Assembly (NCBI RefSeq): GCF_030718995.1
Contig: NZ_CP132204.1
Coordinates: forward strand, 1-64,000
Origin: Arthrobacter oryzae
GTDB taxonomy: Bacteria > Actinomycetota > Actinomycetes > Actinomycetales > Micrococcaceae
DNA: 64,000 nt
Direction: 5' to 3'
Shown here: in pieces, positions 30,506 through 39,947 of the stretch
How positions within the stretch are numbered: the stretch's first letter is position 1
Layout: every line of letters begins with the position of its first letter
Program-made: the position numbers and the translations under genes
Notes under the pieces: generated by a model
Database searches by the model: none
The model's input: the letters and a program-made list of their open reading frames with translations, nothing else
Told to the model about the DNA's origin: nothing

Positions 30506-31296
30506 AGTGTCTCCCCCGCCCTGGAGGCGGAGCCATCTCCGATGCCGGGCTCAGCCCCGTCCGGGCGCCCGCTGGCGTCCTTAAGCCGCCGCGACTGCCC
30601 CACCACCGGAATCATCGAGGTGTACAGGGCGCGGGCCTCGTCGCGAATGACAACGCCGTTCCTTAGCTCCACCACGCGTTTGCGCATCTCGTTGACGATG
30701 TCGTCGTCGTGCGTTGCCATGACCACCGTGGTGCCGTTCTGGTTGATCTTGTCCAGCACGCCCATAATGCCCATCGACGTGGTGGGATCAAGGTTTCCGG
30801 TAGGTTCGTCAGCCAGCAGGATTCCCGGGCGGTTCACCACTGCGCGGGCGATCGCCACACGCTGCTGTTCACCGCCGGAGAGCTCGTGCGGCATGCGGTG
30901 TTCCTTGCCTTCAAGGCCCACGGTCTTAAGTACTTCGGGGACAGTGTCCCGGATGATGCTGCGGCTCTTGCCGATCACCTGCATGGCGAAGGCCACATTG
31001 GCAAAGACGTTCTTCTGCGGAAGGAGGCGGAAGTCCTGGAAGACGACGCCGATTCCCCTGCGCAGGCGGGGAACACGCCAGCTTGATATGTTTGCCACGT
31101 TCTGGCCGGCGACATAAACGGCGCCGGAGGTGGCCCGGTCCTCCTTGAGGACCAGCCTGAGGAAGGTGGATTTGCCGGAACCGGAAGCGCCCACAAGGAA
31201 CGCAAACTCACCACGGTCGATTTCAAGGTTGACAGAGTCCAGCGCAGGCCGGGCTTTCTGGTCATAGACCTTGGTGACATTCTCGAAACGGATCAT
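30502..31296 (-). CDS. ftsE: Cell division ATP-binding protein FtsE
   Basis: 264 residues from ATG 31296 ([13 protein letters not shown]); the frame extends upstream but that start fits all FtsE proteins. Walker A is GASGSGKS, the signature is LSGGEQQR and Walker B is [12 protein letters not shown], which with KVVELRNG is typical of the family. It powers FtsX at the division site. The C-terminal tail of about 40 residues ([20 protein letters not shown]) is longer than in E. coli and low in complexity. Confidence 0.95.
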   Translation of the reverse strand: MIRFENVTKVYDQKARPALDSVNLEIDRGEFAFLVGASGSGKSTFLRLVLKEDRATSGAVYVAGQNVANISSWRVPRLRRGIGVVFQDFRLLPQKNVFANVAFAMQVIGKSRSIIRDTVPEVLKTVGLEGKEHRMPHELSGGEQQRVAIARAVVNRPGILLADEPTGNLDPTTSMGIMGVLDKINQNGTTVVMATHDDDIVNEMRKRVVELRNGVVIRDEARALYTSMIPVVGQSRRLKDASGRPDGAEPGIGDGSASRAGETL

Positions 31297-31484
31297 TGCC
31301 CTAAGTACCCTGCAGGACACGGCTGATGGAGCCCAGTACTGCAGCCGGTGCACGGGCTTTCTTTTGGGGGAAGTAGAGCTCCGGCCCCTCGACTATACGC
31401 ACGGCCACCTGCAGAAAAGCTGGAGTTCCGGGGCGTGTCGCGGGATTTCAGCCACCGAATGGACGTCCCGGGCAGCCTGCGGGC

Positions 31485-32600
31485 CTAGTCGGCGGCGTTG
31501 CGGTTGTCGGTTCGCCAGCGGATGCCGGCATCGATGAAATCGTCGATTTCGCCGTCGAATACGGCCGAAGTGTTGCCGACTTCGTGCTCGGTCCGGAGGT
31601 CTTTGACCATTTGGTACGGATTGAGGACGTAGGAGCGCATCTGGTCGCCCCAGGACGCCTTGACGTCCCCGGCGAAGGCCTTTTTTTCCGCATCTTCCTG
31701 TTCCTTCTTGAGGAGCAGGAGCCTGGACTGGAGGACCCGCAGGGCAGCGGCGCGGTTCTGGAGCTGGGATTTTTCGTTCTGCATGGACACCACGGTCCCG
31801 GTGGGAATGTGCGTCAGTCGTACCGCCGAGTCGGTGGTGTTGACTGACTGCCCGCCCGGGCCAGAGGAGCGGAAGACGTCCACCCGGATTTCGTTGTCCG
31901 GGATGTCGATGGAGTCCGTCTGCTCGATCAACGGGATGACTTCGACGGCCGCGAAGGACGTCTGGCGGCGGCCCTGGTTGTCGAAGGGGCTGATCCGGAC
32001 CAGTCGGTGCGTGCCGGCTTCGACGCTCAGGGTGCCGTAGGCATAGGGCGCGTTGACTTCGAAGGTGGCGGACTTGAGCCCGGCTTCCTCGGCGTAGGAC
32101 GTGTCCATGATGGTGGTCGGGTAGCCATGGCGTTCGGCCCAGCGAAGATACATCCGGAGCAGCATTTCGGCGAAGTCCGCCGCGTCAACCCCTCCTGCGC
32201 CCGCACGGATGGTGACAACCGCCTCACGCTCGTCGAACTCACCGGACAGCAGCGTCACCACTTCAAGGTCCTTCAGCGACTTGCGGATGGACTCAAGCTC
32301 CGCGGCAGCCTCGCCCATGGAGTCGGCGTCCTCCTCGTCCTGGCCGAGTTCCACCAGGACCTCAAGGTCGTCAATCCGGGAGACCAGCTTGTTCAGGCGC
32401 TCGAGTTCGCTCTGCCGGTGGGAGAGCCGGGAGGTGATCTTTTGCGCAGCCGCGGGATCGTCCCAAAGGTTGGGCTCCCCCGCCCGCTCGCTCAGTTCTG
32501 CGATGTCTTCCTTCAGCTCCTCAACATTCGAGACGTTTTCGATGGAGGTGTAGGTGGCGCGCAAAGCGCGGATTTCTGCGGAAAAATCTATTTGAGCCAT
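31485..32600 (-). CDS. prfB: Peptide chain release factor 2
   Basis: 371 residues in one uninterrupted frame; the programmed frameshift seen in many bacteria is absent, as is usual for Actinobacteria. The stop-codon recognition motif SPF is in [16 protein letters not shown], and the catalytic GGQ is in [24 protein letters not shown]2 releases peptides at UAA and UGA codons. It is the first gene of the minus-strand string leading to ftsEX and smpB; 188 bases separate it from ftsE. Confidence 0.96.
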   Translation of the reverse strand: MAQIDFSAEIRALRATYTSIENVSNVEELKEDIAELSERAGEPNLWDDPAAAQKITSRLSHRQSELERLNKLVSRIDDLEVLVELGQDEEDADSMGEAAAELESIRKSLKDLEVVTLLSGEFDEREAVVTIRAGAGGVDAADFAEMLLRMYLRWAERHGYPTTIMDTSYAEEAGLKSATFEVNAPYAYGTLSVEAGTHRLVRISPFDNQGRRQTSFAAVEVIPLIEQTDSIDIPDNEIRVDVFRSSGPGGQSVNTTDSAVRLTHIPTGTVVSMQNEKSQLQNRAAALRVLQSRLLLLKKEQEDAEKKAFAGDVKASWGDQMRSYVLNPYQMVKDLRTEHEVGNTSAVFDGEIDDFIDAGIRWRTDNRNAAD

Positions 32601-32711
32601 GGTTGTTAAAGCCTACGCTATCCTTCCTAGCCGTCCCGCACCGGTTCCCCACTGCTACGGTTCCCGACGGCTACCGGTTCGCGACCGCTACCGTGCGGCT
32701 GGCGGTCAGGG

Positions 32712-33125
32712 CTACCGGACGAGCCTGGAACGTGCTGTGGACGCCGCCTCAATCCTGATCCCGTCCGGGATGAGGAAGTTGACGATCGGCGGATGCACTT
32801 CCGCACTCAGCACGACGACGGCGGTGGAACCGTCGGGACTCCCGGTCTCCGGTGCGACGGCTAGCCCGTCGAACAGGTCATTCGCGCCGTTCCTGCTCAA
32901 GTAGTCTGCGGCTACGCTGCGGACGCGGGTGCCGCTGAGGACCGCGGACGGGCTTCCGCCACCGGTCTCGACCTGGCCCAGCGTATAGCTGTCCGCCGCT
33001 GCCACGGATGCGCCGTCCGCGGCGGACAGCAGCTTCTTGTGTTCGAGGTAGAGCGAGGACGCCGCCATGACTGCGGTGGTGACTAGGAGTGCCAGCAGTA
33101 CGTAGCCGATAATCAGGACCATCAT
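32712..33125 (-). CDS. TadG-like pilus assembly protein
   Basis: 137 residues. The N-terminal GQMMVLIIGYVLLALLVTTAVMAASSLYLEHKKLLSAADGASVAAAD has one membrane helix followed by the alanine-rich stretch typical of the TadG/TadE-like secretion-pilus family. The frame remains open upstream through AEQSGEAGQ, without a standard start codon before the preceding gene ends, so the start at 33125 is tentative. It is the last gene of the Tad operon. Likely role: minor or accessory pseudopilin. Confidence 0.7.
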   Translation of the reverse strand: MMVLIIGYVLLALLVTTAVMAASSLYLEHKKLLSAADGASVAAADSYTLGQVETGGGSPSAVLSGTRVRSVAADYLSRNGANDLFDGLAVAPETGSPDGSTAVVVLSAEVHPPIVNFLIPDGIRIEAASTARSRLVR

Positions 33126-33169
33126 CTGCCCCGCTTCCCCGCTTTGCTCAGCGCCGGGATGTTGAGCCG

Positions 33170-33643
33170 TTATCGGAATCGCCCCACAATCTGTGTGGCC
33201 GAGGCGTCCAGTTGGCTGACATTGAGCCGGAACGAATCACTGAAAGGTACAAAGGGCAGCGGGACCGAGAGGTGGACAGTGATGGTGACAGCCGACCCCG
33301 GGGAGAGGCAGTCCGCGGTCTGGCAGCTTGCCTCCATGCGTGCGTTTTCCGCCGGATGCCCGTAGTCCGCGAGGGCGAGCATGACTGCCTGTTCGGCCGC
33401 AACGCGGCCGCTTTCCGCATCGGGCTGGGCGACGTACACCTTGGCCGCCTGGTCGGCCGCTCCGACGACGGCGAAGGCGCCACCCTGGATCTGCCCCACA
33501 GTGATGATGAAGTACACGAGGGGAACCATCAGTAGTAGGGCCAGGAACGTGAACTCGACGACGGCGCTCCCCCTCTCCCCCGAAGCGGCTTCCCGGAACC
33601 GGCGGGACAGCATGGCGCGAAAGCTAGGGCTGGATGGCAGCAT
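33170..33643 (-). CDS. TadE-family pilus assembly protein
   Basis: 157 residues with a strong GGAGGTGA ribosome site. The TadE motif is GERGSAVVEFTFLALLLMVPLVYFIITVGQIQGGAF, a pilin-like helix with Glu at position 5 after the Gly-Ser junction. The rest is a small extracellular domain with a cysteine pair (ASCQTADCLSPG). It would be a minor pseudopilin of the Flp/Tad machine. It overlaps the preceding tadE-like gene by 20 bases. Confidence 0.8.
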   Translation of the reverse strand: MLPSSPSFRAMLSRRFREAASGERGSAVVEFTFLALLLMVPLVYFIITVGQIQGGAFAVVGAADQAAKVYVAQPDAESGRVAAEQAVMLALADYGHPAENARMEASCQTADCLSPGSAVTITVHLSVPLPFVPFSDSFRLNVSQLDASATQIVGRFR

Positions 33644-34070
33644 GGCCCTTCACCTCCAAGGCCTCGCGTGGACCGATCAGGCCAATCACCGGCAACGGCG
33701 CCCTGACCGTCACTTCGAGCACACGGATGCCTTGAAAGGTCACTTCCGAAGCGGTCACGTCGTTGGCGAAGTCCCCGTTGAGCGCCATGCCGATCAGTTC
33801 GCCCGTACGGCCCGTCGCGTCGGTCGCGTTCCGATCGGCGAGTGTGCCGTACCTGGCACCCGACGCTGCAGCGTCGATCAGCGTGTTGCGGACGTGCAGG
33901 ACGAGCGCCAGCTGAATGATCGCCAGGAAGAACATCGTCAGAAGTCCTCCCACCAGGACGAAGTCCACAACGGCGGAGCCGCGTTCCCGACGGGACGGAT
34001 CATGACGCCCGGCCGGTTGCCCGGTTGTCCGGCAGGCCAAGTCTTCGGCCTCCCGAAGCCCTGCGGGCAT
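33624..34070 (-). CDS. TadE-family pilus assembly protein, second copy
   Basis: 148 residues. The pilin-like segment is RERGSAVVDFVLVGGLLTMFFLAIIQLALVLHVRNTLIDAAASGARYG, the canonical TadE pattern, with Asp in place of the usual Glu. The N-terminal 30 residues are charged and cytoplasmic. The gene lies between the pilin-like gene and the other tadE gene; all overlap or nearly touch. No ribosome site is obvious before ATG 34070, consistent with coupled translation. Confidence 0.78.
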   Translation of the reverse strand: MPAGLREAEDLACRTTGQPAGRHDPSRRERGSAVVDFVLVGGLLTMFFLAIIQLALVLHVRNTLIDAAASGARYGTLADRNATDATGRTGELIGMALNGDFANDVTASEVTFQGIRVLEVTVRAPLPVIGLIGPREALEVKGHAAIQP

Positions 34071-34073
34071 GTG

Positions 34074-34388
34074 CTAGTTTCCGACCTTGTCCATGGCCTG
34101 GTTGAACAGCCCCTCCAATGCTGGTCCGGCAAGCGCCAGCAGTGCGGCCACGAGCACGGCTGACATCAGCGTGATCATCACCCAGCCCGGCACATCCCCT
34201 CGTTCGGGATGGTCGGCGCTGCCGGACGGCCTGCCGCCGTTGCCGAGCGCTGCCGATGATGCCCGGAGCAGCAGGGCAATGCTGTGAATCATGGCCAGTG
34301 CTCGGATTCCGAAGTGTGTCATTGGGCTTCCATTCTGTGGTTCGGGCTGGATTGTCCCGGCAGTCCGGGTGGTTTGGGATTCAGTCAT
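34074..34388 (-). CDS. Pilin-like small membrane protein of the Tad locus
   Basis: 104 residues whose ATG overlaps the tadC stop. The C-terminal half, RGDVPGWVMITLMSAVLVAALLALAGPALEGLFNQAMDKVGN, has the length and hydrophobic helix of an Flp pilin, but the GxxxxEY cleavage motif is replaced by RGDVPGWV. The N-terminal 60 residues are longer than in normal Flp pilins. It is in the position of the flp pilin gene and is my best candidate for the major subunit, but cleavage would have to be unusual. Confidence 0.6.
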   Translation of the reverse strand: MTESQTTRTAGTIQPEPQNGSPMTHFGIRALAMIHSIALLLRASSAALGNGGRPSGSADHPERGDVPGWVMITLMSAVLVAALLALAGPALEGLFNQAMDKVGN

Positions 34389-35326
34389 AGTCCAAGGCTG
34401 ATGGCGGCGAGGCCCGGGAACACTGCAAAGATGACAGTCAATGGAAGGACGCCGAAAACCAACGGCACCATCATGGCGATCTCTTTCTTTCCGGCCGATT
34501 CCATCAACTCGCGCTTGGCCGTATCGCGGACGTCCTGCGCCTGGGCCCTGAGGACGTCCGCCAGTGGTGTTCCCCGTTCCACTGCCACGATGATGCCGTC
34601 AACAAATCGCACCAACGGGCCCAGGTCCGTCCGCGACGAAAATCGCTGCAACGCGTCGATAAGTGGCTTTCCGGCACGGGTTTCACCCAGCACTAGCTCG
34701 AACTCCCCGGCAAGTTCGCCTCGCGAACTGCGGCAGACCCGGTCGAGTGCCCCGGTGGCACTCTCGCCCGCACTCACGGCGAGCGCCATGAGCTCGGCGA
34801 GGCTCGGGAACTCGGCCATCATGCGTTTTTCCCGCTTCTTGATCTGGGCGCCCAGCCAGTAGTCCCTGAAGAGGAATCCGCCAATGGCACTACCCAGAAT
34901 TGCGACGACGGCGAGGAACGGATTGAATTGTCCCCTTGCGGCTCCGATCAGGACCAGGCCCGTGGCAATGACGAATCCCAGAACTGCCCACAGCAGTTGC
35001 TCGGCCCTGAAGTCGACGACGGACTTCCGGATCCCGGCCTGGGCCAGCCGTCGGCTCAGCGCCGTCGACCCTGTGTTGAATCGCGTAAGGAATGCCAGTC
35101 CGTCCCTCAGGAACGGACGCAGTATGCGCTCCAGCGGCCCGAACGGAGTGAGGTTCTCTGTGGACGCCAACAGCAGCTTGGACTCCAGGTTCTGCGACTT
35201 CAGCTGCGGTTCAATGCGTTCCGTAAAGCTCATTGGCCGCATGAACGGCAGCCGTACAACCAGCAACCAGAGGCCCGCGCCGAGGAGGAGTCCGCAGATC
35301 ACTGCGCTGGCGCCAGGCGACGTCAC
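34385..35326 (-). CDS. tadC: Type II secretion F-family protein TadC
   Basis: About 313 residues from GTG 35326, which overlaps the tadB stop (GTGA). It has the T2SSF membrane domain: a helix pair at the start (AVICGLLLGAGLWLLVVRLPF), a cytoplasmic domain with FPSLAELMALAVSAGESATGALDRV, and a C-terminal helix pair ending EIAMMVPLVFGVLPLTVIFAVFPGL. It forms the inner-membrane platform on which the TadA ATPase acts. Confidence 0.85.
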   Translation of the reverse strand: MTSPGASAVICGLLLGAGLWLLVVRLPFMRPMSFTERIEPQLKSQNLESKLLLASTENLTPFGPLERILRPFLRDGLAFLTRFNTGSTALSRRLAQAGIRKSVVDFRAEQLLWAVLGFVIATGLVLIGAARGQFNPFLAVVAILGSAIGGFLFRDYWLGAQIKKREKRMMAEFPSLAELMALAVSAGESATGALDRVCRSSRGELAGEFELVLGETRAGKPLIDALQRFSSRTDLGPLVRFVDGIIVAVERGTPLADVLRAQAQDVRDTAKRELMESAGKKEIAMMVPLVFGVLPLTVIFAVFPGLAAISLGL

Positions 35327-36177
35327 CTGAGCACCCGTTCGTCCTCGGGAAGTGCCCCGATCCGCAGCATGACGGAGTAGCAGATGGCCGAAACCACCAG
35401 CCCGCCCAGAAGTACGGCCGCACCCATCGCGGTGTTGTATGCGGCAACTGCTTCGGGCCGGGTTGACAGCAGTACCATGACAATCCACGGCGCAGCCACG
35501 GCGAGCCTGGCCGCATTCACCGTCCACGACTGCCGGGCTTCAAGCTCGCTCCTGGTCCGCGCGCTTTCCCGCAAGAATTCGCCCAGGGTTCCCAACAGGC
35601 GGCCCAAGTCGGAGCCACCCACCTCGCGGGTAAGCCTGAGGGCTTCGACAATCCGGTCCGCGACAGGATCTGCGAGCCGGTCCTTCAGCCTGTTGAGGGC
35701 TGGATCGAACTGGCCGCCGGCGCGGTAATCGGCGCCAAAATCGCGAAATACGTGCCGCAGCTCCTCGGGGCCTTTTTCGCCCAGCTGGATCAGCGCTTCG
35801 GGAAGCGACAGTCCGGCCCTGATCGCGGAACGAAGGTGATCAACGACGTCAGGCCACAACTGACGCAGCGTTGCGGTGCGTTTGCGTGCCCGCCACCTGA
35901 CGACAGCTATCGGGAGCCAGCCTCCAAACAGTCCAAAGCAGGCGGAGATGGGCCAGGACCTGGTCACGGCAAAGAAGACGATACTGACGAACGCCGCCAT
36001 ACCAAGGCAGGTGGATACGAGGCCGGTGCCGGAGACGTTTTCAATCCCGGCCGCCCGCAACAGGTCCTGGAGCCGGCTGGACCGCGGTGGCCGCGTGACG
36101 GACGGCGGCTGCTCCCACGCCGACCACCAGATGAGGAACAAGCCTGTACCAAGGACAACCCCCAGCAAGGGTGCCAT
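35323..36177 (-). CDS. tadB: Type II secretion F-family protein TadB
   Basis: 284 residues. An N-terminal helix, then a T2SSF cytoplasmic domain (LWPDVVDHLRSAIRAGLSLPEALIQLGEKGPEELRHVFRDFG) and a C-terminal helix pair (NAARLAVAAPWIVMVLLSTRPEAVAAYNT). Its ATG shares a base with the tadA stop. With TadC it makes the membrane platform of the Flp pilus machine. Confidence 0.87.
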   Translation of the reverse strand: MAPLLGVVLGTGLFLIWWSAWEQPPSVTRPPRSSRLQDLLRAAGIENVSGTGLVSTCLGMAAFVSIVFFAVTRSWPISACFGLFGGWLPIAVVRWRARKRTATLRQLWPDVVDHLRSAIRAGLSLPEALIQLGEKGPEELRHVFRDFGADYRAGGQFDPALNRLKDRLADPVADRIVEALRLTREVGGSDLGRLLGTLGEFLRESARTRSELEARQSWTVNAARLAVAAPWIVMVLLSTRPEAVAAYNTAMGAAVLLGGLVVSAICYSVMLRIGALPEDERVLR

Positions 36178-37400
36178 CAGCGGACCTCCAGAAGGGCGGC
36201 AACATCAAATCCCGCTGCGGCAAATTTCTCGACGGCGGGCATGGAGTTGGCTTTGGGTTGCAGATGGCCGTCAGCTAGTGCGAAAACCATGGACGATTCG
36301 ATGATGCCGTTCTCGACGCGCCTGCCGAGGGAGAGGATTTCCGTCACCTGCCGGCGGCCGCTGGCCTGCCGGCTGCAGTGGACCACCAGATCGATGCATG
36401 AGGCGACCGTCGGCACCACGAACGCACTTGAGATATTGTCACCCGCCAGGAGCGGAAGGGTGCACAGCTTGGTGACGGCATCGTGCGCCGAGTTCGCATG
36501 AACCGTACACATACCCGGAAGGCCCGAGTTGAGCGCGATCAGCATGTCCAGGCTTTCCGCCTCACGGACCTCGCCCACCACAAGGCGGTCCGGCCGCATC
36601 CTGAGGGCTTCCTTGACAAGCCTTCGCAGCGGTATCTCACCTTCGCCCTCCAGGTTCGGCTGCCTGCACTGCAGTCCCACAACGTCGCGCAAAGGGAATT
36701 GCAGTTCAAAGATTTCCTCCACAGTGATGACGCGCTCGCGTGCGCCAATACTGGCTGCCAGGCAGTTCAGCATCGTGGTCTTGCCGGCCTGGGTGGCCCC
36801 CGAAACCAGGATATTGAGTCCGCTGGCCACTGCGGCGCCTAGGAACCGGGCTGCCTGCGGAGTAAGTGTCCCGAGTTCCACCAGGTGTTCGAGCCGGCTT
36901 GCCTTGACCACAAACTTTCGGATGTTAACCGCCCAGTGGCGCCGCGTGACGTCGGGAATAACCACGTGGAGCCGGGACCCGTCCGGGAGGGCTGCGTCTA
37001 CGAACGGCGAAGACATATCCAGGCGGCGGCCCGAACTTTTCAGCATGCGTTCCACGAGGTCCCGAACCTGCTGATCCGTGAGACTCAGGGACGTGAGTTC
37101 AGATTCGCCGTTCCGTGCCACATATATTTCGTTGGGTGCGTTGAGCCAAATTTCCTCGATGGTGTGGTCGTCCAGCAAGGGCTGCAGCGCACCGAATCCG
37201 GCTACGGCGTCGTAAACGTGGCGGCGGGCGGACTCCAGCGGGCCGATCGGAGGAAGTGGCCCCATCAGTGCGCGTTCGTCGTAATCGCTGACCGCGGCCT
37301 CCACGAGGCGCCTGACCTCTCCGGCCTGCCGCAGCGGGTCCAGGCCGCGGCGTCGGATCAGTTCGCGGACCTCGTCCTCCACGATTCGAACAGCATCCAT
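36177..37400 (-). CDS. tadA: CpaF/TadA-family secretion ATPase
   Basis: 407 residues. Walker A is GATQAGKTTMLN, the Asp box is VITVEEIFELQFP, the His box region is ALRMRPDRLVVGEVREAESLDMLIALNSG with a following GMCTVHANS, all typical of the type II/IV secretion ATPase family, CpaF/TadA branch. It powers assembly of an Flp pilus or a related secretion structure. It is the first gene of the seven-gene operon. No cpaE/tadZ, outer components or prepilin peptidase is found nearby. Confidence 0.9.
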   Translation of the reverse strand: MDAVRIVEDEVRELIRRRGLDPLRQAGEVRRLVEAAVSDYDERALMGPLPPIGPLESARRHVYDAVAGFGALQPLLDDHTIEEIWLNAPNEIYVARNGESELTSLSLTDQQVRDLVERMLKSSGRRLDMSSPFVDAALPDGSRLHVVIPDVTRRHWAVNIRKFVVKASRLEHLVELGTLTPQAARFLGAAVASGLNILVSGATQAGKTTMLNCLAASIGARERVITVEEIFELQFPLRDVVGLQCRQPNLEGEGEIPLRRLVKEALRMRPDRLVVGEVREAESLDMLIALNSGLPGMCTVHANSAHDAVTKLCTLPLLAGDNISSAFVVPTVASCIDLVVHCSRQASGRRQVTEILSLGRRVENGIIESSMVFALADGHLQPKANSMPAVEKFAAAGFDVAALLEVR

Positions 37401-37540
37401 GAGTTCCCCAATACGACTGCCGCCCCCGGCTGAGGCAGTACAACTGCGTTAAAGCTAAGGGAGCATACACATGTCGGCCAAGTCACACGGATAAAACTGT
37501 GGATAACCCCGGAACGGGGCCCTGACAACGTGGCGCTACA

Positions 37541-38560
37541 TCACACTGGTTCTTCGTAGCCTGACGGGTTGCTGCTTTGCCAGCGCCAGTGGTCTTTGCA
37601 CATGGTGGCCAGGTTCCGCCGCGCTGACCAGCCCAGATCCGCCAGCGCCGCGGAAGGGTCGGAGTAGCTGACGGCTGCGTCCCCGGGCCTCCGGGGTGCG
37701 AACTCATAGGGTACGGGCACTCCGGCCGCGTGGCTGAAGGCTTCGATGACTTCAAGTACGGACGAACCGCGGCCGGTGCCAAGGTTCCAGCGGTAGACGC
37801 CGGCCTTTTCCTGCAGGTAGCCCAGCGCGGCAAGGTGGCCGGCCGCGAGGTCCATCACGTGGATGTAGTCACGGACGCCGGTGCCATCAGCCGTCGGATA
37901 GTCATCGCCGAAGACCATGACCTTGTCGCGTCGCCCCACCGCAACCTGGGCCACGAAGGGCAGCAAGTTATTGGGTATGCCGCGCGGGTCCTCCCCGATC
38001 AGACCCGATTCGTGGGCACCGACGGGATTGAAGTAGCGGAGAAGGGCTATGCTCCAGCTTGGGTCTGCCGCACCGAGGTCCGAGAGAATGTCCTCGATCT
38101 GTTCCTTGGTCCGGCCGTAGGGATTGGTGGCGTCCAGCGGCGCCTTCTCGATCAGGGGTACTTCCTCGGACGCCCCGTAGACCGTGGCCGAGGAGCTGAA
38201 GACGAGCCGCCGGACACCGGCGCGCTCCATGCTGTGCAAAAGATTGAGCGTGCCCACCACGTTGTTCTTGTAATACCAGAGTGGTTTAGCGACCGATTCC
38301 CCAACGGCCTTGAGGCCGGCGAAGTGGATCACGGCGTCGAAGGTGACCTCCTCGAAGAGGCGGTCCACCGAGGCGGCATCGAGCAGATCAACCTCGCGGA
38401 AATCAACTGTCTTTCCGCTCAGCTTCTCCACCCTGCGGAGTGACTCGGGGTTGGAGTTCATCAGATTGTCGAGGACGACCACCTCGTGCCCTGCTTCGAG
38501 CAAACAAAGCGTCGTGTGGGATCCGATGTATCCGGCGCCGCCGGTGACCAATACCTTCAT
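37541..38560 (-). CDS. galE: UDP-glucose 4-epimerase
   Basis: 339 residues from ATG 38560. The NAD-binding motif is VTGGAGYIGSHT, the catalytic serine region is SSSATVYG, and the Tyr/Lys pair is in NPYGRTK. It interconverts UDP-glucose and UDP-galactose, supplying galactose or, with a mutase, galactofuranose for the surface glycan genes to the right. It is transcribed divergently from the first glycosyltransferase gene. Confidence 0.94.
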   Translation of the reverse strand: MKVLVTGGAGYIGSHTTLCLLEAGHEVVVLDNLMNSNPESLRRVEKLSGKTVDFREVDLLDAASVDRLFEEVTFDAVIHFAGLKAVGESVAKPLWYYKNNVVGTLNLLHSMERAGVRRLVFSSSATVYGASEEVPLIEKAPLDATNPYGRTKEQIEDILSDLGAADPSWSIALLRYFNPVGAHESGLIGEDPRGIPNNLLPFVAQVAVGRRDKVMVFGDDYPTADGTGVRDYIHVMDLAAGHLAALGYLQEKAGVYRWNLGTGRGSSVLEVIEAFSHAAGVPVPYEFAPRRPGDAAVSYSDPSAALADLGWSARRNLATMCKDHWRWQSSNPSGYEEPV

Positions 38561-38708
38561 GGCCTCTAGTCTAGGGCGGGGTCGATGGTAGGTCACAGCC
38601 GGACCGCCGCCGGACGTCACGCGGCGCCCGCCAGGAATCAGTCAGATCCGGCGGCGGGGTCAGCACAGCAGAAGTCCCGGCTCCGGCTCAAACGTTAGTA
38701 TGTTCAGC

Positions 38709-39860
38709 ATGACGACCCCCGAGCCCGGCACTTCGCCTGCCCACCAAACCGGCCACTCAGTCCCGTTGAACGTGGGCGTTTCCATGCTCACCCTTGTCCC
38801 GGGCGGAATGGGGGGCAGCGAAACCTACGCACGCGAATTGGTCCGCCAACTCGGTGCTTCGCCGGCAGTTAACCCCACCTGCTACGTCAACGAATCCGGG
38901 CGCGGCTTCAGCGAAGGGGCGGATGAAGTGGTGATTCCCGGGCTGGCAGGCGGCGGCTCCACCGTTGCCCGTTTGGCCACCTTGGCCAAGGGCCTGGCAA
39001 TGAGGGGCTCGATCCTCCGCAGGATGCGACCGATGGACGTCTTCCACGTCCCGTTCACGGTTCCGCTGCCGAAGCCGCCAAAAGGCACTCCGTTTGTCCA
39101 GACACTGCTGGACGTTCAGCATCTCGACCTCCCCGAGCTGTTCGGCACCGCTGACAAGCTCTACCGCAAGGTCTTTTACGAGAAAGCCGCACGCGACGCG
39201 GACGCGATCGTGACCATCAGCGATTTTGCCAAGCAGAGCATCGTAAACCATCTAGGCATCGCACCGGAGAAGATCTTCACGGCCCATCTGGGCGTCAATG
39301 CCGAGGAGTTCACACCCAATGTGGGACCTCGCGATAGCTTCATCATGTATCCCGCCAGGGGCTGGAAGCACAAGAACCACGCCAAACTGTTCGAAGCCAT
39401 GAGATTGCTTCAGGCTACTAACCCGGAGCTGCGCCTCATCCTCACGGGAGGGGCGCTCGACGACCTGACCGACGTTCCCGCCAACGTGGAAGTCCGTGGC
39501 CTGGTCCCGCTCGCCGAGCTCAGGGAACTGTACCGCAACGCCGCATGCATGGTCTTTCCCAGCCTCTACGAGGGATTCGGGCTTCCGCCCCTGGAGGCAA
39601 TGGCTTCGGGCTGCCCCGTGGCAAGTTCCACCGCTGGTTCGCTTCCTGAAATTGTGGGAGATGCCGCCGAATTGTTCGATCCGCAGGACCCCGCCGCGAT
39701 CGCTGCGGCCATCCGGAACGCCATCGCCAGGACCGACGAACTCCAGCGGCTCGGCCTGGAACAGGTCCGCAAGTTCACGTGGGAACACTGCGCCGCAGTG
39801 CACGTGGAGGCGTACCGCTATGCGCTGAATCAGCGCGACACAGCTGCGAGTACCGTTTGA
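38709..39860 (+). CDS. Family 4 glycosyltransferase
   Basis: 383 residues from ATG 38709 (ATG 38700 is an alternative). GT-B fold: N-terminal glycine-rich [19 protein letters not shown], and the C-terminal nucleotide-sugar motif [18 protein letters not shown] with the EX7E pair. It adds a sugar from a nucleotide donor to a growing glycan at the inner membrane. No ribosome site is seen; TAGTAT at 38696-38701 could be a -10 giving a leaderless transcript at 38709. It may be co-transcribed with the gmd-like genes or separated from them by a promoter near 39903. Confidence 0.85.
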   Translation: MTTPEPGTSPAHQTGHSVPLNVGVSMLTLVPGGMGGSETYARELVRQLGASPAVNPTCYVNESGRGFSEGADEVVIPGLAGGGSTVARLATLAKGLAMRGSILRRMRPMDVFHVPFTVPLPKPPKGTPFVQTLLDVQHLDLPELFGTADKLYRKVFYEKAARDADAIVTISDFAKQSIVNHLGIAPEKIFTAHLGVNAEEFTPNVGPRDSFIMYPARGWKHKNHAKLFEAMRLLQATNPELRLILTGGALDDLTDVPANVEVRGLVPLAELRELYRNAACMVFPSLYEGFGLPPLEAMASGCPVASSTAGSLPEIVGDAAELFDPQDPAAIAAAIRNAIARTDELQRLGLEQVRKFTWEHCAAVHVEAYRYALNQRDTAASTV

Positions 39861-39947
39861 GCGGCGCCATACTCCGCCTCGGAGCCAAGGCTCCCTCCCA
39901 TATATAGTTGCAGTAGCCCCGCAAACAATCTGTAAGGACCTCTTCCC

